Below, in pieces: positions 56,341 through 64,000 of a stretch of DNA of 64,000 nucleotides. Below the pieces are notes generated by a model. The model had not been told where the DNA came from and did no database searches. It saw only the letters and a program-made list of their open reading frames with translations. A program made the translations under genes and the position numbers. The stretch comes from Sandaracinaceae bacterium (GTDB lineage Bacteria > Myxococcota_A > Polyangia > Polyangiales > Houyiibacteriaceae): assembly GCA_020633055.1 (NCBI GenBank), contig JACKEJ010000007.1:734963-798962 (forward strand), read 5' to 3'. Position 1 is the first letter of the stretch; every line of letters starts with the position of its first letter.

Positions 56341-57392
56341 ATCGCGGGGGCGCGCAGACCCTCACCCTCGTCGAAGCCGAAGCGCACGTTGAACGCCTGC
56401 ACGGCCTGCCCCGAGGCGCCCTTCACCAGGTTGTCGATGGCGCACATGGCGACGACGCGCCCAACGCGCTTGTCCACGACGTAGCCCACGTGCGCGCGGT
56501 TGCTGCCCCGCACCCACAGCGTGTCCGGGTGCGTGCCCGCGTCGCGCACGACGACGCTGGGGCTGCCCTCGAACAGGGCGCGCGCCGCATCCGTGCAGGC
56601 CTGCGCCGTGACGTCGCCCTTGGTGAGCGCGTAGCACGTGGCGAGGATGCCGCGGGTCATGGGCACGAGGTGCGGCACGAAGGTGACGCGCAGGGGCGCG
56701 CCGGCCACCTTGCTGAGCTCTTGCTCCATCTCCGACGTGTGCCGGTGCGCCGCGGCCTTGTACGCGCGGAAGCCCTCGGCCGCCTCGGGCAGGTGCGTGT
56801 TCGGAAGCGGCGAGCGACCCGCGCCCGAGACTCCGCTCTTGGCGTCCACGATGATGCCCTGCGGCTCCACCAGCCCCGCCTTCAGCAGCGGCGCGAGCGC
56901 CAAGTTCGCGGCGGTCGGATAACACCCGGGCACGGCGATGAGGTCCGCGGTGCGCAGACTCTCTCGGTGCAGCTCCACCAAGCCATAGGCCGCCGTGCCG
57001 AAGCGCGCTGGCGCCAGGTGCTCGCCGTACCACTCCTTGTAGACGGCGGGGTCGCTGAGGCGGAAGTCCGCCGACAGATCCAGCACCACCAGCCCGCGGT
57101 CGCGCAGCTCGGACACGATGCCCGCGCTGGCGCCGTGAGGGAGCGCGCAGAAGGCCACGTCCGCGCGGCGGGCGGTGTCGTCCGCGTCGAACGCCTCGAT
57201 GTCGCCGGGGTACACGCCTGCCAGGCTGGGGAGCACGCTGGCCACGGGCTGGCCGGCCTTGCTCTGCCCCGTGACCAACGTGACCTGAACGCGAGGGTGA
57301 CCGAGCAGCAGGCGCATGAGCTCGGCGCCCGTGTAGCCAGATCCACCGATGACCGCGACGCGAATGGGTTGGTTCAACTTCTTTTCTTCCAT
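56331..57392 (-). CDS. argC: N-acetyl-gamma-glutamyl-phosphate reductase
   Basis: 353 residues. NAD(P) binding IGGSGYTGAELMRLLLGHP is at the N-terminus, FCALPHGASAGIV in the middle, and the catalytic Cys is in VPGCYPTAANLALAP near residue 155. HRHTSEMEQEL and PHLVPMTRGILAT are also family blocks. It reduces acetylglutamyl phosphate in arginine synthesis. A TATAAC sequence lies upstream in the divergent gap, but its -35 is poor. No other arg gene is adjacent. Confidence 0.95.
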   Translation of the reverse strand: MEEKKLNQPIRVAVIGGSGYTGAELMRLLLGHPRVQVTLVTGQSKAGQPVASVLPSLAGVYPGDIEAFDADDTARRADVAFCALPHGASAGIVSELRDRGLVVLDLSADFRLSDPAVYKEWYGEHLAPARFGTAAYGLVELHRESLRTADLIAVPGCYPTAANLALAPLLKAGLVEPQGIIVDAKSGVSGAGRSPLPNTHLPEAAEGFRAYKAAAHRHTSEMEQELSKVAGAPLRVTFVPHLVPMTRGILATCYALTKGDVTAQACTDAARALFEGSPSVVVRDAGTHPDTLWVRGSNRAHVGYVVDKRVGRVVAMCAIDNLVKGASGQAVQAFNVRFGFDEGEGLRAPAMWP

Positions 57393-57394
57393 GG

Positions 57395-57423
57395 GAGACA
57401 GCCTCGAACGCGCACGTTATAGC
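57395..57423 (+). promoter_or_regulatory. promoter of the secreted phosphoesterase gene
   Basis: GAGACA (57395-57400), exactly 17 bp, TATAGC (57418-57423), then 13 nt to the ATG at 57437. It overlaps the upstream region of the divergent argC gene. Confidence 0.5.
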
Positions 57424-57436
57424 AGGCTCGACGACG

Positions 57437-58771
57437 ATGGCCTGCCCCCTGCTCCGAACCCATGGAAAGCGCGGCGTGAGTTTCACGCTCGGCGCGCTGC
57501 TGATGGCCGCCCTGATGGCCCGCGAAACGCACGCGCGCGCACAGACGCAGGACCCGACCTTTCAGACACCGCCCTACCTGATGGATCCGCAGCCGACCGA
57601 GCTCACGCTGCTGTTCGAGCTGCGTCGCGCGAGCGCCGCCGAAGTGACCCTCACGGGACCCGAAGGGGCGCGCACGCTGCCCTCCCCCACCACCAAGCAT
57701 CACATGGTGCGACTGCGCGGCCTGCAGCCGGACGCGTCGTACACCTACCAGGTGCGCCTGGCCGAGGGGCCCACGCGCAACGGCCACTTCCGCACCCCGC
57801 GCGACCACGAGCGTGACGACGCGCGGCTCTGCCTCTATGGGGACAGCCGCTCCGGCGAGGAAGAGCACCAGCGGGTGATCGCGGGGCTGCGGCGGGCACA
57901 CCAGGCCGCGCCCATGGAGGCGGTGGTGCACCTCGGTGACTTCGCCGCCCGTGGTGGCGAGCTGGGCGAGTGGGTGGCGCCGTTCGCGAGCATCGGGCCT
58001 CTCGCGCAGGAGGTGGGCCTGGTCCCCGTGCTCGGCAATCACGAGCTCATCCCCGACGGCACGGGGCGCCCGCACTACACGCGCTTCCTGGGACGCGCGA
58101 TGGGCAGCACGGCCTACTACACGCGGCGCTTCGGGCCGCTGCACCTGGTGGTGCTGGACACCAACACCGACTGGCCCGAGGACGCCGCGCAGCTCGAGTG
58201 GGCGCGCGAGCAGCTGCGGACGCTGCGCGCCGCGCACGCCGAGGACTTCATCCTGGTGCTGGCGCACCACCCGATGTTCAGCAGCTCGCTGCACGAAGAC
58301 CACCAGCCGCTGCGTGACGCGCTCGAGCAGAGCGTGCGCGAGCACGCCGACATGGTCTTCGGGGGTCACGACCACACGTACGAGCGGGGCACCGTGAGCG
58401 GGCTGCACTACGTGGTGAGCGGTGGCGGGGGCTCGCCGCTGTACGCGCTGAACCACCGGCGGGACGGGCAGCTGGCCTACGCGCCCGAGCATCACTTCGT
58501 GTGTGTGGACGTGGCGGACGGCACCCTCACGCTCACCGCGCAGCGCCCCGACGGAACCACGCTCGAGGCCTGCGCCGTGCGTCGAGGTGAGCCGTTCGTG
58601 TGCGCCGATGGGACCCCTCGCGGCGTCGTCGGGGGCGTTCCGCCGTGGCGCTTCTGGATCACGAGCGCGCTCCTGTGGTGGCGCCTGGGCCCCGCCCTGC
58701 TGCTGCTGGCGGTGGCCTTCGGCGTGGTGCGTCGGTGGCTCGCGCGGCGCCGGGCGCGACGTGCGACGTAG
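57437..58771 (+). CDS. Secreted purple-acid-phosphatase-like metallophosphoesterase
   Basis: 444 residues. A signal peptide (FTLGALLMAALMARETHARA) precedes a fibronectin-III-like domain (about 45-115: ELTLLFELRRASAAEVTL, YTYQVRL). The catalytic domain has LYGDSRSG, HLGDFAARGG, VLGNHELIPD, LAHHPMF and GGHDHTYERG (D, GD, GNHE, H, GHDHTYER), typical of purple acid phosphatases. A C-terminal membrane helix (ALLLLAVAFGVVRRWLARRR) would anchor it in the inner membrane facing the periplasm. It is likely to release phosphate from organic esters. Confidence 0.86.
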   Translation: MACPLLRTHGKRGVSFTLGALLMAALMARETHARAQTQDPTFQTPPYLMDPQPTELTLLFELRRASAAEVTLTGPEGARTLPSPTTKHHMVRLRGLQPDASYTYQVRLAEGPTRNGHFRTPRDHERDDARLCLYGDSRSGEEEHQRVIAGLRRAHQAAPMEAVVHLGDFAARGGELGEWVAPFASIGPLAQEVGLVPVLGNHELIPDGTGRPHYTRFLGRAMGSTAYYTRRFGPLHLVVLDTNTDWPEDAAQLEWAREQLRTLRAAHAEDFILVLAHHPMFSSSLHEDHQPLRDALEQSVREHADMVFGGHDHTYERGTVSGLHYVVSGGGGSPLYALNHRRDGQLAYAPEHHFVCVDVADGTLTLTAQRPDGTTLEACAVRRGEPFVCADGTPRGVVGGVPPWRFWITSALLWWRLGPALLLLAVAFGVVRRWLARRRARRAT

Positions 58772-58822
58772 CGCTGCATTCGCCAATGCCTCCGCGCGCG
58801 CTCGCTGCTAGGCTCGCATTCG

Positions 58823-59464
58823 ATGAGCGAACGCGACCTGACCGGACGCTGTGGGACCTGCGGCTTTTTCGTGCCGCTGCGGCGGGACGATGCGGGCAAG
58901 GCGAGTGGTGACTGCCGCCTGGGGTGCTGGCCTTCGCCCCTGTACGACGATCGCACGTGCGCCCGGCACAAGCCGCTCGGGCAGTCGTTCGCGGGCTCGC
59001 TGGCGCGCAAGAAGGTGGCCGGCGAGCCTACGCGCCGAGGACCGCGCAGCAGCGGCCCACAGGACTACGAACCCGAGCAGCGCCCCAGCATCCCTAGGGA
59101 GATAGGAATCGACATGGACCAAGCCGAATTCAAACAGGTGCTGCGCGAGGTGCTGCTGGAGGAGCTGGGCGTGCGCGACGTGTCGCTGGGCGACCGCTGG
59201 CGCGGCGGCGAGGTGGAGCTCAAGCCGGGCCGCGAAGGCGTGCAGAGCAAGAGCGTCCCCATGGACGTGTTCTTCAAGAAGATCGTCCTGGTGCGCGAGA
59301 AGCTCCGCGTGCTGGAGCAGAAGATCAACAACTCGGACAACCTGGCCGACGACGAGAAGGTCCAGCTGCAGCAGTACGTGACGGCCTGCTACGGCAGCCT
59401 GACCACGTTCAACGTGCTCTTCGCGGACAAGGACGACCACTTCACGGGGCAGTCCACCAAGTGA
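58823..59464 (+). CDS. Conserved hypothetical with N-terminal Cys cluster
   Basis: 213 residues. CGTCGFFVPLRR, GDCRLGCW and DDRTCARHK supply six Cys/His in the first 50 residues, suggesting a zinc-ribbon-like fold. A flexible basic and Pro-rich stretch is followed by a helical C-terminal domain (VPMDVFFKKIVLVREKLRVL EQKINNS, LQQYVTACYGSLTTFN). I believe similar proteins occur in other Myxococcota, but cannot name the family. The stop overlaps the next start (GTGA). Confidence 0.7.
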   Translation: MSERDLTGRCGTCGFFVPLRRDDAGKASGDCRLGCWPSPLYDDRTCARHKPLGQSFAGSLARKKVAGEPTRRGPRSSGPQDYEPEQRPSIPREIGIDMDQAEFKQVLREVLLEELGVRDVSLGDRWRGGEVELKPGREGVQSKSVPMDVFFKKIVLVREKLRVLEQKINNSDNLADDEKVQLQQYVTACYGSLTTFNVLFADKDDHFTGQSTK

Positions 59465-60066
59465 GGCGCGCGCTGGCTGCGCTCTTCGTGGCTGCTGCGC
59501 TCGGGTCCGGCTGCGCGCAGAGCCCGCCGCCTCGGCACCCTCGCCCGCCACAGCCAGTCGGGGAGCACGGCGAGGAAACGCACGCCACCGAGCCGGAGCC
59601 GAGCCCGGACCGCCCCCCGGTGGAAGGCGCGGTGGAGCTCACTCTCGCCACCCCCACGGGCGAGCTGCTGTTCCTCGGGGACATGCGTGGCCGCCCCATC
59701 CTGCTCTACTTCTTCGCGACCTTCGACGTCGCCAGCCAGGCCAACCTCACGCCCCTCGACGCGTTCACGCGGGCACACCCCGAAGTGCGCGTCATCGCCG
59801 TCGCCATCCAGCCGGACGCACGCGTGCTGCTCGACGCGTGGGTGCACGCCCTGTCACCGGCCTTCGAGACCACCTTCGATCCCGACAACGCCATCAGCGA
59901 AGGCACGAGCGTGCTGGGACAGCTGGGTGTGCCCACCTTCGTGCTGTTGGACGCGGACGGTGTCCCGCGCGCGGCGGAAGCGGGTATCCAGCCCCGCGCG
60001 ACGCTCGAGGCGATGCTCACCCGGCTGCCTCAGGCCGCCGGCGGAGCGAGCGAAGGAACGCGGTAG
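59461..60066 (+). CDS. Thioredoxin-fold lipoprotein lacking the CXXC motif
   Basis: 201 residues from the GTG that overlaps the previous stop by 4 bp. A lipoprotein signal (LFVAAALGSGC) and Pro-rich linker precede a TlpA/redoxin-like domain: GRPILLYFFATFDVASQANLTPLDAF is where WCxxC normally sits, here replaced by FDVAS. The rest of the fold is kept (VRVIAVAIQPD, LGQLGVPTFVLLDADG with the cis-Pro). Thiol redox activity is therefore unlikely. It may bind a ligand or partner protein. Confidence 0.8.
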   Translation: MRRALAALFVAAALGSGCAQSPPPRHPRPPQPVGEHGEETHATEPEPSPDRPPVEGAVELTLATPTGELLFLGDMRGRPILLYFFATFDVASQANLTPLDAFTRAHPEVRVIAVAIQPDARVLLDAWVHALSPAFETTFDPDNAISEGTSVLGQLGVPTFVLLDADGVPRAAEAGIQPRATLEAMLTRLPQAAGGASEGTR

Positions 60067-60097
60067 AGGGGGCTGCCCCCGGGTTTCGCCCGTTGGG

Positions 60098-60125
60098 GGG
60101 TCGTTCGCGCGCGCGGTGGTGATCC
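60098..60125. repeat. 28-bp direct repeat, copy 1
   Basis: It matches 60160-60187 at 26 of 28 bases, including 19 identical bases at the 3' end. The copies are offset by 62 bp. Confidence 0.8.
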
Positions 60126-60159
60126 GCTGTGGTCCCCGGTGGCTGAGCGCGGCGACGTC

Positions 60160-60187
60160 GGGTCGTCGGCGCGCGCGGTGGTGATCC
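60160..60187. repeat. 28-bp direct repeat, copy 2
   Basis: Second copy of the repeat at 60098-60125, ending 13 bp before the hexamer tract. Confidence 0.8.
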
Positions 60188-60200
60188 TGATCGCGTTCGT

Positions 60201-60300
60201 GACGAGGACGAGGACGACCACGAGCACCCTCACGAGCACGCGCACGCGCACGCGCACGACCACGAGGACGAACACGAGGACGATCACGAGGACGGACGAG
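60201..60300. repeat. low-complexity hexamer-like tract
   Basis: About 100 bp of ACGAGG/ACGACC/ACGCGC-type units. In the frame of base 60201 it reads as alternating Asp, Glu and His (DEDEDDHEHPHEHAHAHAH and on), like metal-binding His-rich segments. No start codon serves that frame, so it may be a gene remnant or simple repeat expansion. Confidence 0.75.
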
Positions 60301-60362
60301 TCACTCTCCGTCCTCGCGCGGCTGCGGCGCTCACGACACCGACGGGCTCGGGGCGGGGGGGG

Positions 60363-61922
60363 TCAGAGGCCGATGCCCAGCTGGGCGCGGGAAACGCCCG
60401 CAGCGCCGAGGGCGCGCGGGGCCCGGGCCTCCTCGGGGTCGCGGAAGGCGATGCCGTGCCGCGCGAAGTCTCGCTGCAGCTCGTCGTAAGAAGCGCGAAT
60501 CTTGTCCACCGTGTTGCGGTAGGCCACGTCCTCCACCTCGCGCCTATAGAAGTACTTCATGGGTGAGCCGCCCAGGATGCGCATCTCGTCACCATACGGG
60601 CGGAACAGGTAGAAGCTCACCTCGGGGTGCATCTCGCGGATGGCGCGCACGGCCTTGTCGAAGCGCCCGTTGATGAGCGCTTTGAGCCCCTGCATGGTGG
60701 AGTACACCCCTCCGCGCGAGTGGACGTGCCCCGCCGTGTCCGAGAACACGGGGACCAGCGGGTCCACCAGGATGACCATGGTGGCCCCCTGCCGCACGGC
60801 CACGCGCATGTTGGTGGTGCGCGTGAACGCGCCGTCGATGTAGTAGCGCCCGTCGATCTGCTCGGGGGCGTAGAACGGTACCAACGCCGCCGACGCACGC
60901 ACGGCCTTGTGCACCGGCACGTGACGGAATCCGTCCTCGCCGAAGACCACCGCCTGCGACGTGTCTTGGTCCGTGGCACCTACGAACAGAGGCCGGCGCA
61001 GGTCGTCGAAGTGGTTGCGCATGCCCGGACGCGTCAGGTGGCGCTCCAGGTAGTCGCGTAGCTTGTCCCCCGCGAAGATGCCGCCTGGCACGGCGCGGAA
61101 CACCGACGACAGCGCGCCCCGCGGCCCCTCGCCACCACGCAGCAGCTCGGACGCAGCCTGCGCCACCCGCGGGCCCAGTTCCTTCAGGTTGGGGTCGAAG
61201 ATCTCGGCGCGGCGGATCGGGTCCACGCGCGCCCGTCCTCCCGCAAGACCACGCCCAATCTCGTCGGGGCCCACCCCGTTCGCGAGCATGCAGCCGATCA
61301 ACGCGCCCGCGCTGATCCCGCAGAACAAGTCGAAATCCACGATGGCGCGGTCCACGAGGAACGACTCCAGCGCGCGCAGCACGCCGATCTCGTAGAAGAG
61401 CCCCTCGACCCCGCCGCCAGCCAGACAGATGGCCACCTTCCCGGACCGCAGCCTCTCGGTCTGCTGGGCGATCTGCTCCTCGAGGGTGTCGAGGGCCGGC
61501 TGGTCCAGCACGGAGCGCACTCGATAGGTGCCGAAGCGGAAGGCGGCGTCCGCGCCACCACGGCCGACGATGCCGATGACCCGGTCACGTTGGACGGCCG
61601 CGTGCAGCTCGTCGTCGGGAAAGAGCCGCGACAAGAGCTGCCCCGCGCGGGTGAGCGCAAAGGGGCCGTCTTGGGTGGCGCTGTCGGGCGCCCCCGTGAG
61701 CGACTCCACCCGCGTGTCGATCACCAGCGCGTCCACCGAGCGCTCGGCCAGGACGCGCATCGCCACCCCGGGGTCGCTCACCGCGAAGAGGCGCAGCGTG
61801 CGCCCGGGGAGTTGGTACACGAAGGACCCGTCGCCCGCGCGGCGGGCGCCCTCGCGCATCATCAGCAGCTCACGCGCGCCGCCCTCGTCGAGCGGGGCCC
61901 CCACGTAGAGTACGGTATGCAT
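60363..61922 (-). CDS. Patatin-like phospholipase with N-terminal receiver-like domain
   Basis: 519 residues from the ATG at 61922. Residues about 1-150 look like a receiver-type fold (LRLFAVSDPGVAMRVLAERSVDALVIDTR, RDRVIGIVGRGG) without a clear phospho-acceptor set. The patatin domain has AICLAGGGVEGLFYEIGVL (oxyanion loop), DLFCGISAGALIG (GxSxG nucleophile near 225) and YIDGAFTRT (DGA/G dyad Asp). It would hydrolyse acyl esters of membrane lipids. No signal peptide is seen. Confidence 0.86.
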   Translation of the reverse strand: MHTVLYVGAPLDEGGARELLMMREGARRAGDGSFVYQLPGRTLRLFAVSDPGVAMRVLAERSVDALVIDTRVESLTGAPDSATQDGPFALTRAGQLLSRLFPDDELHAAVQRDRVIGIVGRGGADAAFRFGTYRVRSVLDQPALDTLEEQIAQQTERLRSGKVAICLAGGGVEGLFYEIGVLRALESFLVDRAIVDFDLFCGISAGALIGCMLANGVGPDEIGRGLAGGRARVDPIRRAEIFDPNLKELGPRVAQAASELLRGGEGPRGALSSVFRAVPGGIFAGDKLRDYLERHLTRPGMRNHFDDLRRPLFVGATDQDTSQAVVFGEDGFRHVPVHKAVRASAALVPFYAPEQIDGRYYIDGAFTRTTNMRVAVRQGATMVILVDPLVPVFSDTAGHVHSRGGVYSTMQGLKALINGRFDKAVRAIREMHPEVSFYLFRPYGDEMRILGGSPMKYFYRREVEDVAYRNTVDKIRASYDELQRDFARHGIAFRDPEEARAPRALGAAGVSRAQLGIGL

Positions 61923-62076
61923 CCCCAGCATTTGGGGGTCATCCCCGCCGGCCTGCAAGCCGACCCCGTGGCTCGGCGCCCCCAATCGTGTGCGGATAGA
62001 CCCCTCAGGAGGGTCCGGCTTGAGAGTGCGCGCGGCGGCTTCCCAACGCGCGCGTGGGGCTGCGGACGCTTCGGCG

Positions 62077-62106
62077 TTGCAGGTTTTGGCACCGAGGGGC
62101 TATCCT
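62077..62106 (+). promoter_or_regulatory. promoter upstream of a hypothetical gene
   Basis: TTGCAG (62077-62082), 18 bp, TATCCT (62101-62106). The leader is about 36 nt and includes AGAGGAAA just before the GTG at 62149. Confidence 0.5.
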
Positions 62107-62148
62107 GTGGCCGAGTTGCCCTGCGTTCCGGGCATCCGAGAGGAAAGC

Positions 62149-62583
62149 GTGTCCCGCCCCGCCGATCTCAGCAGCCTACAGTCCGCCCTCCACCAAGCCG
62201 GTGTCGAGGTCTATCGCACGGACGACCGCGAAATCCACATCGCCGAGCGCGTCCGCTTCCACATCATGGACTCTGGGGTGCGCCTGCGCCTCGAGGACAG
62301 CGCGCGCGTGTCGTTCACGGCGCGCACCCAGCGCTCGGACTTCCCGAACGAGGTGGCAGAGCAGCTCTTCGACCGCGTGCGCAGCATGGTCGGCCAGAGC
62401 GCGGGGGAGCGGGGGTATGCGGAAGCCGACGCCAAGACCATCAAGGTGTTGGACCCAGTCGACGCCTCGCGCGTGCTCGACGTGTGGCACGAGGTCACGT
62501 ACGAGAAAGACGCCTCGGAGCTGTCGGACATCATCGACGAGATCCGCTGGGCGCTGAGCGTCGACAAGTACGTCTCGAGCTGA
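62149..62583 (+). CDS. Conserved-looking hypothetical protein
   Basis: 144 residues from the GTG at 62149, chosen for the AGAGGAAA ribosome-binding site. The chain is mixed alpha-beta (LQSALHQAGVEVYRTDDREIHI, RVRFHIMDSGVRLRLEDSARV) and ends in an acidic helix (ELSDIIDEIRWALSVDK). No motif is recognised and no membrane segment is present. Upstream in-frame codons overlap the promoter. Confidence 0.7.
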   Translation: MSRPADLSSLQSALHQAGVEVYRTDDREIHIAERVRFHIMDSGVRLRLEDSARVSFTARTQRSDFPNEVAEQLFDRVRSMVGQSAGERGYAEADAKTIKVLDPVDASRVLDVWHEVTYEKDASELSDIIDEIRWALSVDKYVSS

Positions 62584-62630
62584 GCCACCGGCTCGCCGCG
62601 CGGGCGCGTCACCGCGCTGTTCCCGGCGAG

Positions 62631-63218
62631 TCAGGGGGCGAGGCGGCGCATCCGCCAAGGCGCGCTCGCGTCCAGGCGCGTGTACTCGAAGCGGTCGTGA
62701 AGGCGGTCGGGGTCGTTGAACCAGAGCTCGATGGTGGTGGGGACCAAGCGGTAGCCCCCCCAGCGTGGTGGGCGCGGCACGGCCTGCCCATCGAAGCGCT
62801 CCGTGGTCTCGCGGACCAGCGCGTCCAGCGCGTCGCGGCTGTCGATTGGCTGGCTCTGCGGTGAGCTCCACGCGCCCAGCTGGCTACCCCGCGGACGGCC
62901 GGCGAAGTACGCGTCGCTCACGTCGTCGGGGGCCTCGCTGACCGGCCCCTCGACGCGCACCTGCACGCCCGTCGAGGCCCAGTGGTAGGCCAAGGCCGCC
63001 ACACCACGGGCGAGCTCACGCCCCTTGCGGCTATCCCGGTGCGTGTAGAACGTGAACCCCGCTTCGTCCGCCCCGCGCACGAGCACGAAGCGCACAGAGG
63101 GCACGCCCGCAGCGTCGGCCGTCGCCAGCGCGGCCCGATCTGCATCGAACACCTCGTGCTGACGCGCGTCGGCGTACAGTTGGCGAAACCAAGCGACGGG
63201 ATCGACCTGTGGCTGCAT
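62631..63218 (-). CDS. pdxH: Pyridoxamine 5'-phosphate oxidase
   Basis: 195 residues, slightly short of the usual 215-220 because the N-terminal arm is reduced. FMN and substrate blocks are present: VRFVLVRGADEAGFTFYTHRDSRKGREL, AYFAGRPRGSQLGAWSSPQS, and the C-terminal VPTTIELWFNDPDRLHDRFEYTR...RRLAP. It makes pyridoxal phosphate in the salvage route. It faces the TPR gene across 120 bp. Confidence 0.93.
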   Translation of the reverse strand: MQPQVDPVAWFRQLYADARQHEVFDADRAALATADAAGVPSVRFVLVRGADEAGFTFYTHRDSRKGRELARGVAALAYHWASTGVQVRVEGPVSEAPDDVSDAYFAGRPRGSQLGAWSSPQSQPIDSRDALDALVRETTERFDGQAVPRPPRWGGYRLVPTTIELWFNDPDRLHDRFEYTRLDASAPWRMRRLAP

Positions 63219-63338
63219 GCCCCCGGTTATGACCTCGCGGGGGAGGCGGCGCTACCGACGAGAAGTGAAGGGAAAGCTACACTGATGTCGGACAATGCTG
63301 GCCATCCCGGGGTGCCGTCGTGATACCGTCGCGCCTCC

Positions 63339-64000
63339 ATGACCGGAAGCGCTGAGGAGCTCATCGCCCGACTGCGGGCCAACCCCGACGACCCTGCGGC
63401 GTTCGCCGATCTCCGCGCGCACTATCACCGTATCGGCGACCACGCTTCGCTGGCCAACCTATTGGTGGGCTGGGCCGGTCGCACGCAGGATCATGGCTCG
63501 GCGGCCACGGCGTTCGTGCAAGCCGCAGACCTGATCGCGCGGTACGTCAACGACATCCCGCGCGCGGTCTCCGTCTACGAGCGCGCGCTCGAGAGGCAGC
63601 CGACCCACGTAGACGCCACCGCGCGCCTGGAGAAGATCTTCCAGCACACAGGCGAGGCGCGCCGATTGATCGACCTGTACGAGCGGCGTATCAAGGCGCT
63701 CACCCGTCTCGAGGGCGAACCGCGCGTGATCGCCGAGCTGCACGAGAAGGTGGCCGGCGTGTGGATCGAGCATTTCCAGCGCACGGACAAGGGTGTGGCC
63801 AGCTACCGGCACGCGTTCGAGCTGGACCCGACGCGCGTGTCCGCCATCTACGCGGCACGCGAGATCTACCGCGAGGCTGGCAACCTCAAGGCCGCCATCC
63901 CGCTGTACCAGCTGGAGGCCAATGCGGAGCCCGACATCGCCCGCCGCGTGGGGCTGCTGCGCGAGCTGGCGACCATTCGCCGCGAGCACGCGCACGACCT
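63339..64000 (+). CDS. TPR-repeat protein (partial, runs off the window)
   Basis: At least 220 residues from the ATG at 63339; the 3' end lies outside. Helix-turn-helix TPR-like units recur: LRANPDDPAAFADLRAHYHRIGD, RAVSVYERALERQPTHVDATARLEKIF, GVASYRHAFELDPTRVSAIYAAREIY, AAIPLYQLEANAEPDI. It is a scaffold-type protein as common in myxobacteria, with no signal peptide at this end. A weak GATACC box sits about 11 nt upstream. Confidence 0.8.
   Translation, partial: MTGSAEELIARLRANPDDPAAFADLRAHYHRIGDHASLANLLVGWAGRTQDHGSAATAFVQAADLIARYVNDIPRAVSVYERALERQPTHVDATARLEKIFQHTGEARRLIDLYERRIKALTRLEGEPRVIAELHEKVAGVWIEHFQRTDKGVASYRHAFELDPTRVSAIYAAREIYREAGNLKAAIPLYQLEANAEPDIARRVGLLRELATIRREHAHD

Larger units (their letters stand above)
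60067..60362. other. 296-bp gap with direct repeat and hexamer tract
   Basis: No gene is supported here. It holds a 28-bp direct repeat and a His/Asp-coding low-complexity tract (both listed separately). The frame that reads as His-rich has no ATG, GTG or TTG upstream before a stop at 60144-60146. Confidence 0.7.

Noticed and set aside
60147..60420. His-rich protein-coding gene
   Set aside because: No ATG, GTG or TTG in the frame between the upstream stop and the His-rich tract. Reported as a repeat instead.

Overview
The window is a high-GC chromosomal segment, densely packed with mostly single-copy genes. It looks like a myxobacterium-type Myxococcota (class Polyangia; a Sandaracinaceae-like or Haliangiales-like organism is my best guess). 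The pointers are two very large Ser/Thr-kinase regulators, PilZ proteins, several lipoproteins with Asp/Gln/Gly-rich linkers, a DUF507 protein, a TIGR04551-like outer-membrane protein, and a lysS-Lol-bamA-skp-tolC run. I see no insertion sequence, prophage, integron or CRISPR array, so this reads as core chromosome with lineage-specific regulators and envelope proteins.

Layout. 0.1-2.8 kb: pyrR-pyrB-namZ, tightly overlapping. 2.8-3.5 kb: a PlsC-type acyltransferase on the minus strand. 3.8-8.6 kb: a 1615-residue fusion of kinase, ATPase/TPR, GAF, sigma-54 AAA+ and Fis-type HTH. 8.65-17.1 kb (minus): an ECF sigma factor, a membrane partner, a 1329-residue kinase-ATPase regulator, yaeQ and ubiB. 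17.2-21.9 kb: a PilZ protein and two secreted lipoproteins. 22.1-34.1 kb (plus): prfB with its programmed frameshift, lysS, an enlarged LolC/E-type permease, LolD, BamA, Skp, a TolC-type protein and an MlaC-type protein, which together form an envelope-biogenesis block. 34.2-41.3 kb: a Crp/Fnr regulator, DUF507, yicC, gmk, radA, a TerB-like protein and a TIGR04551-like protein. 41.4-51.2 kb (plus): RNase J, an HExxH lipoprotein, dCMP deaminase, then the proteostasis block tig-clpP-clpX-lon, followed by tRNA-Val(UAC) and a strong terminator. 51.5-64 kb: small hypotheticals, a GNAT enzyme, DUF2804, PilZ, argC with a metallophosphoesterase, a secreted phosphoesterase, a thioredoxin-fold lipoprotein without CXXC, a patatin, pdxH and the start of a TPR protein that runs off the window.

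Regulation visible in the sequence. Many genes are preceded by TTGACC/TTGACA-like and TAnnnT-like hexamers, usually exactly 17 bp apart. In several cases (pyrR, the PilZ gene at 17.2 kb, gmk, probably tolC and ubiB) the -10 element ends only 5-7 nt before the start codon, so the mRNA should be leaderless. The Crp/Fnr gene has a perfect 13-bp palindrome exactly between its own -35 and -10 boxes, which suggests autorepression. A further theme is acidic low-complexity inserts in otherwise conserved proteins (BamA, LolC/E, LolD, TIGR04551, Lon). All calls come from reading the sequence; no database search was run.
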